Source of the DNA: DATFYI01 sp035315125
GTDB lineage: Bacteria > Chloroflexota > Anaerolineae > Anaerolineales > Anaerolineaceae
Length of the DNA: 8,072 bases
Reading direction: 5' to 3'
Assembly (NCBI GenBank): GCA_035315125.1
Contig: DATFYI010000237.1
Span: 1-8,072 of the forward strand
Shown: positions 6,074 through 8,072 of the stretch, one piece after another
Layout: the number at the start of each line of letters is the position of its first letter
How positions within the stretch are numbered: position 1 is the first letter of the stretch
Program-made: the position numbers and the translations under genes
Notes under the pieces: model-generated
Databases searched by the model: none
Told to the model about the DNA's origin: nothing
What the model saw: the letters and a program-made list of their open reading frames with translations, nothing else

Positions 6074-7054
6074 ATGGAATACGTTCGCTTTGGATCAACC
6101 GGTATGAAAGTATCGCGCATTTGCCTGGGCTGCATGAGTTATGGACAACCAACCGAGCAATGGAAGTGGGCGCTGGATGAAGAAAGCAGCCGGCCGTTTA
6201 TCAAGCGCGCCCTAGAACTGGGCATCAATTTCTTTGACACCGCTAATGTCTACTCTAACGGGATGAGCGAAGTCGTGGTTGGCAAGGCGCTGCATGATTT
6301 TTCTTCCCGGGCTGAAGTGGTCATTGCCAGCAAAGTTTTTTTCGAGATGGGTCAGGGCCCCAACCAGGGCGGCCTTTCCCGCAAACATATCCTTAGCTCG
6401 ATCGACGCCAGCCTCAAGCGACTGGGGACGGATTACGTCGATTTATACCAGATCCATCGTTGGGATTATGACACCCCAATCGAAGAAACGCTGGAAACCT
6501 TGAACGATGTAGTGCGAGCCGGCAAAGCCCGCTATATCGGCGCATCCTCGATGTATGCCTGGCAGTTCTCCAAAGCCCTCTATACCTCGGATTTGCACGG
6601 TTGGGCGCGTTTCGTTTCCATGCAGCCGCATTACAATCTAATCTATCGCGAAGAGGAACGGGAAATGCTGCCGCTCTGCCAGGATCAGAAGATCGCCGTG
6701 GTGCCTTATTCACCACTGGGTCGTGGGCTGCTGACCCGCAAACTAACGATAGAACGGAATGAAACACCGCGCTCTCAGACCGATGTCTTGAACAGAACGC
6801 GCTATAAAGGTGAGGATGACGTGGCTGTAGTACAACGGGTGAGCGATGTGGCTGAAAAGCGCGGACTGCCGATGGCGCAGGTGGCTTTAGCCTGGATGCT
6901 CTCCAAACCGGTTGTGACAGCTCCGATTATCGGCGCAACCAAGCCGCATCACCTGGAGGATGCCATAGCGGCCCTTTCAGTCCAGCTTAGCCCGGACGAA
7001 ATCCAGCATTTAGAAGAAACCTACCGGCCACATCCCGTCATCGGTAATTTGTAA
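6074..7054 (+). CDS. yajO: YajO-like NADPH-dependent aldo/keto reductase
   Basis: 326 residues, full length. It should reduce an aldehyde or ketone to an alcohol with NAD(P)H in the cytoplasm. The catalytic tetrad is visible: Asp55 (NFFDTANVY), Tyr60, Lys87 (VIASKVFF) and His128 (DLYQIHRWDYDTPIEETLE). GKARYIGASSM (150-160) and VSMQPHYNLIYREEEREMLP (181-200) are nearly identical, from memory, to E. coli YajO. APIIGATKPHHLEDAI (283-298) is the cofactor phosphate-binding region, and the ending PHPVIGNL matches YajO PHPVVGFK. YajO has been linked to 1-deoxyxylulose-5-phosphate formation, but orthology is not established here and the natural substrate is open. The start has a perfect AGGAGG five bases upstream. 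It lies 24 bases after the DUF2255 gene, and a long hairpin separates it from the CMD gene. Confidence 0.9.
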   Translation: MEYVRFGSTGMKVSRICLGCMSYGQPTEQWKWALDEESSRPFIKRALELGINFFDTANVYSNGMSEVVVGKALHDFSSRAEVVIASKVFFEMGQGPNQGGLSRKHILSSIDASLKRLGTDYVDLYQIHRWDYDTPIEETLETLNDVVRAGKARYIGASSMYAWQFSKALYTSDLHGWARFVSMQPHYNLIYREEEREMLPLCQDQKIAVVPYSPLGRGLLTRKLTIERNETPRSQTDVLNRTRYKGEDDVAVVQRVSDVAEKRGLPMAQVALAWMLSKPVVTAPIIGATKPHHLEDAIAALSVQLSPDEIQHLEETYRPHPVIGNL

Positions 7055-7078
7055 CTCGCCAGAACCGCCGGATATTTT

Positions 7079-7111
7079 TAGAAATGATCGCGGCAACCGC
7101 GATCATTTCTA
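7079..7111. terminator. Long perfect hairpin between the aldo/keto reductase and CMD genes
   Basis: A 15-bp perfect inverted repeat (7079-7093 with 7097-7111, core AAATGATCGCGG) and a three-base CAA loop, 24 bases after the reductase stop. Neither side has a proper T run: the plus strand continues TGGAATATG, and the only T run (TTTTT, 7075-7079) precedes the stem. It may attenuate or stabilise the transcript rather than fully terminate it, or be a protein-binding palindrome. Confidence 0.5.
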
Positions 7112-7175
7112 TGGAATATGAAAAGTGCATCCGGATTTCAGAATAACCGGGCAACAGAAAAGTGAGGAGCTTCTT

Positions 7176-7673
7176 ATGGACAGAATTGAACGGTCCAGAC
7201 AAAAATATGCGCAACTGTTTGGGAATGCAGAGTTTTCTTCTTTTACGACCGACCCAGAATTTGAGGATATTTTGATCCGCTTCATTTTTGGCGAAGTTTT
7301 CTACCATGGTAGCTTGACCGATCAGCAGCGCGAACTCATCCTGCTGGTAGTCCTGACCACCAATCAAACCCTGCCGCAGGTACGAGACCATGTTGGTGCA
7401 GCTTTGAAGGTAGGACTGACGCCAGTGGAGATTAAAGAGGCGATTTATCATTGCGCCCCGTATATCGGTTTCCCCAAAACCTTGAATGCTCTGTCTCAGG
7501 CTAACGACGTTTTTACGGAAAAGAAGATCCATCTGCCGTTGGAAAGCCAGAAACAGGTAAACGAGGACAACCGTTTTGAAAAAGGGCTGGAATTGCGGGT
7601 AGCTATTTTTGGCGATGCAACCCGTCAAAGCCAACAGAATGCGGCAGAAAATCAAAAACACATACAAGAATAG
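7176..7673 (+). CDS. Carboxymuconolactone decarboxylase-family protein, first domain (ended by in-frame amber stop)
   Basis: 165 codons up to TAG at 7671-7673. The start at 7176 has GAGGAG six bases upstream; an earlier in-frame ATG at 7125 has no ribosome binding site. MDRIERSRQKYAQLFG is the usual opening of two-domain CMD-family proteins. Residues about 47-106 form the first CMD (PF02627) domain: LTDQQRELILLVVLTTNQTL, then DHVGAALKVGLTPVEIKEAI (71-90) and CAPYIGFPKTLNAL (93-106). The AhpD-type CxxC pair is absent, so a peroxidase-like disulfide role is unlikely. RFEKGL (133-138) and QKHIQE (160-165) are linker motifs leading into a second CMD domain. That domain continues in the same frame straight after the TAG, so the original gene was 248 codons. 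The first domain alone might still fold and form oligomers. Such genes often sit beside aldo/keto reductases, and the substrate is unknown. Confidence 0.85.
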   Translation: MDRIERSRQKYAQLFGNAEFSSFTTDPEFEDILIRFIFGEVFYHGSLTDQQRELILLVVLTTNQTLPQVRDHVGAALKVGLTPVEIKEAIYHCAPYIGFPKTLNALSQANDVFTEKKIHLPLESQKQVNEDNRFEKGLELRVAIFGDATRQSQQNAAENQKHIQE

Positions 7674-7922
7674 CTTTCAGCATTCTGCTTTGGAGACATT
7701 TATACAAGAAACGGCCTGGATCTAAAGACCCGCGAATTATTAACGTTATGCATTCTCAGTGCGCTGGGCGGATGTGAAAACCAGATCAAATCGCATGTCC
7801 AGGGGAATCTGAACGTTGGCAACGACAAGGACGTGATGATCGAGGCAATCACGCAATGCCTGCCTTATATGGGGTTCCCAAGGACTTTAAATGCAATCAA
7901 TTGCATGAATGAAAAGTGCTGA
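7674..7922 (+). pseudogene. Second CMD domain, in frame with 7176-7673 but cut off by TAG
   Basis: After the amber codon (codon 166) the same frame stays open for 82 more codons to TGA at 7920-7922. It reads LSAFCFGDIYTRNGLDLKTR (167-186), GGCENQIKSHVQGNLNVGND (198-217) and QCLPYMGFPRTLNAI (227-241), a full, well-conserved second CMD domain. No frameshift is needed to join the halves. In homologues, from memory, a Tyr (HIQxYLSAF) stands where the TAG is, so TAT/TAC to TAG is a one-base change. There is no start codon with a ribosome binding site near 7674 to translate it alone. The last two bases of its TGA are the first two of the tRNA-derived repeat at 7921, so its C-terminus may also have been altered. 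It is a recent nonsense pseudogene, an amber read-through gene or a sequencing error. Confidence 0.75.
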
Positions 7923-7970
7923 GCGGGCGATGGGATTGGAATAGCACACCCCTACGGTGCCAACGAATAT
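7921..7970 (-). repeat. Degenerate duplicate of the tRNA-Gly 3' half
   Basis: Read on the minus strand, TTCCAATCCCATCGCCCGCT (7922-7941) matches the tRNA T-loop, T-stem and acceptor 3' strand with one change (TTCGAA to TTCCAA); one further base (7921) also matches. ATATTCGT (7963-7970) matches the variable-loop edge of the same tRNA. Between them, where the tRNA has GGG, there are 21 other bases (7942-7962). No 5' half of a tRNA is present. It looks like an attachment-site or duplication scar 18 bases from the tRNA gene's 3' end. Confidence 0.6.
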
Positions 7971-7987
7971 ATTTTGAAATTAAGTAG

Positions 7988-8059
7988 AGCGGGCGATGGG
8001 ATTCGAACCCACGAATATCAGCTTGGAGGGCTGATGCCTTACCACTTGGCGACGCCCGC
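7988..8059 (-). tRNA. tRNA-Gly (anticodon UCC)
   Basis: A 72-base cloverleaf. Acceptor GCGGGCG pairs 7/7 with CGCCCGC, discriminator U. The D arm is GCC-AAGTGGTAA-GGC, with the conserved GG in the loop. The anticodon stem TCAGC/GCTGA encloses the loop CCTCCAA, giving anticodon TCC (Gly). The variable loop is TATTC and the T arm GTGGG-TTCGAAT-CCCAT. CCA is not encoded. One oddity: the base before the anticodon (position 33), U in nearly all tRNAs, reads C here. Its 3' end is duplicated at 7921 and 4320. Confidence 0.92.
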
Positions 8060-8072
8060 ATAACAGCCTACT

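Noticed and set aside
7038..7667. A 209-codon minus-strand frame over the CMD gene
   Set aside because: It overlaps the clearly conserved CMD frame and shows no family motif or ribosome binding site.
1..8072. CRISPR arrays, toxin-antitoxin pairs, transposases or integrases
   Set aside because: No regularly spaced repeats and no protein with such motifs were found in any frame; the direct repeats present are tRNA-derived and unevenly spaced.

Overview
The window looks like chromosomal DNA from a free-living bacterium of moderate GC content. The secreted S41-peptidase lipoprotein, with its long unassigned N-terminal part, and the general gene style recall Anaerolineae (Chloroflexota). That assignment rests on family resemblance from memory and is only a moderate-confidence guess.

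Left part (1-4200), all on the minus strand. A processive family 2 glycosyltransferase of the cellulose synthase-like type is cut by the window edge (1-1150). Upstream of it are the decayed start of an isochorismatase-type hydrolase (1301-1408) and a small membrane-anchored protein with a very acidic, Tyr/Asp-rich tail (1441-1890). The gene-poor stretch 1891-2190 holds debris of dispersed repeats and a strong hairpin terminator. The terminator belongs to a 662-residue S41-type lipoprotein peptidase (2191-4179).

Right part (4320-8072). An AraC/YqhC-type regulator (4359-5303, minus) faces a plus-strand operon across a control region with a TATAAT box and a 12-bp-spaced direct repeat. The operon holds a 35-codon stump of an aldo/keto reductase (5491-5598), a DUF2255 protein (5660-6049), a complete YajO-like aldo/keto reductase (6074-7054), and a two-domain carboxymuconolactone decarboxylase (CMD)-family gene split by one in-frame TAG (7176-7673, then 7674-7922). 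By analogy with E. coli YqhC, which controls an alcohol dehydrogenase and an aldo/keto reductase, this is probably an inducible carbonyl or redox-stress detoxification cassette. It appears to be decaying.

The most striking structure is at the edges of this cassette. A tRNA-Gly(UCC) gene lies at 7988-8059 (minus). The last bases of its 3' end, GAGCGGGCGATGGGA on the plus strand, recur in the same orientation at 4320-4334, just beyond the regulator, and at 7921-7937, exactly at the end of the CMD gene. This resembles the attachment-site duplications left by elements that integrate into tRNA 3' ends, so the whole AraC-AKR-CMD block may be an integrated cassette. No integrase is present in the window. 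The tRNA itself appears to carry C instead of the near-universal U at position 33.
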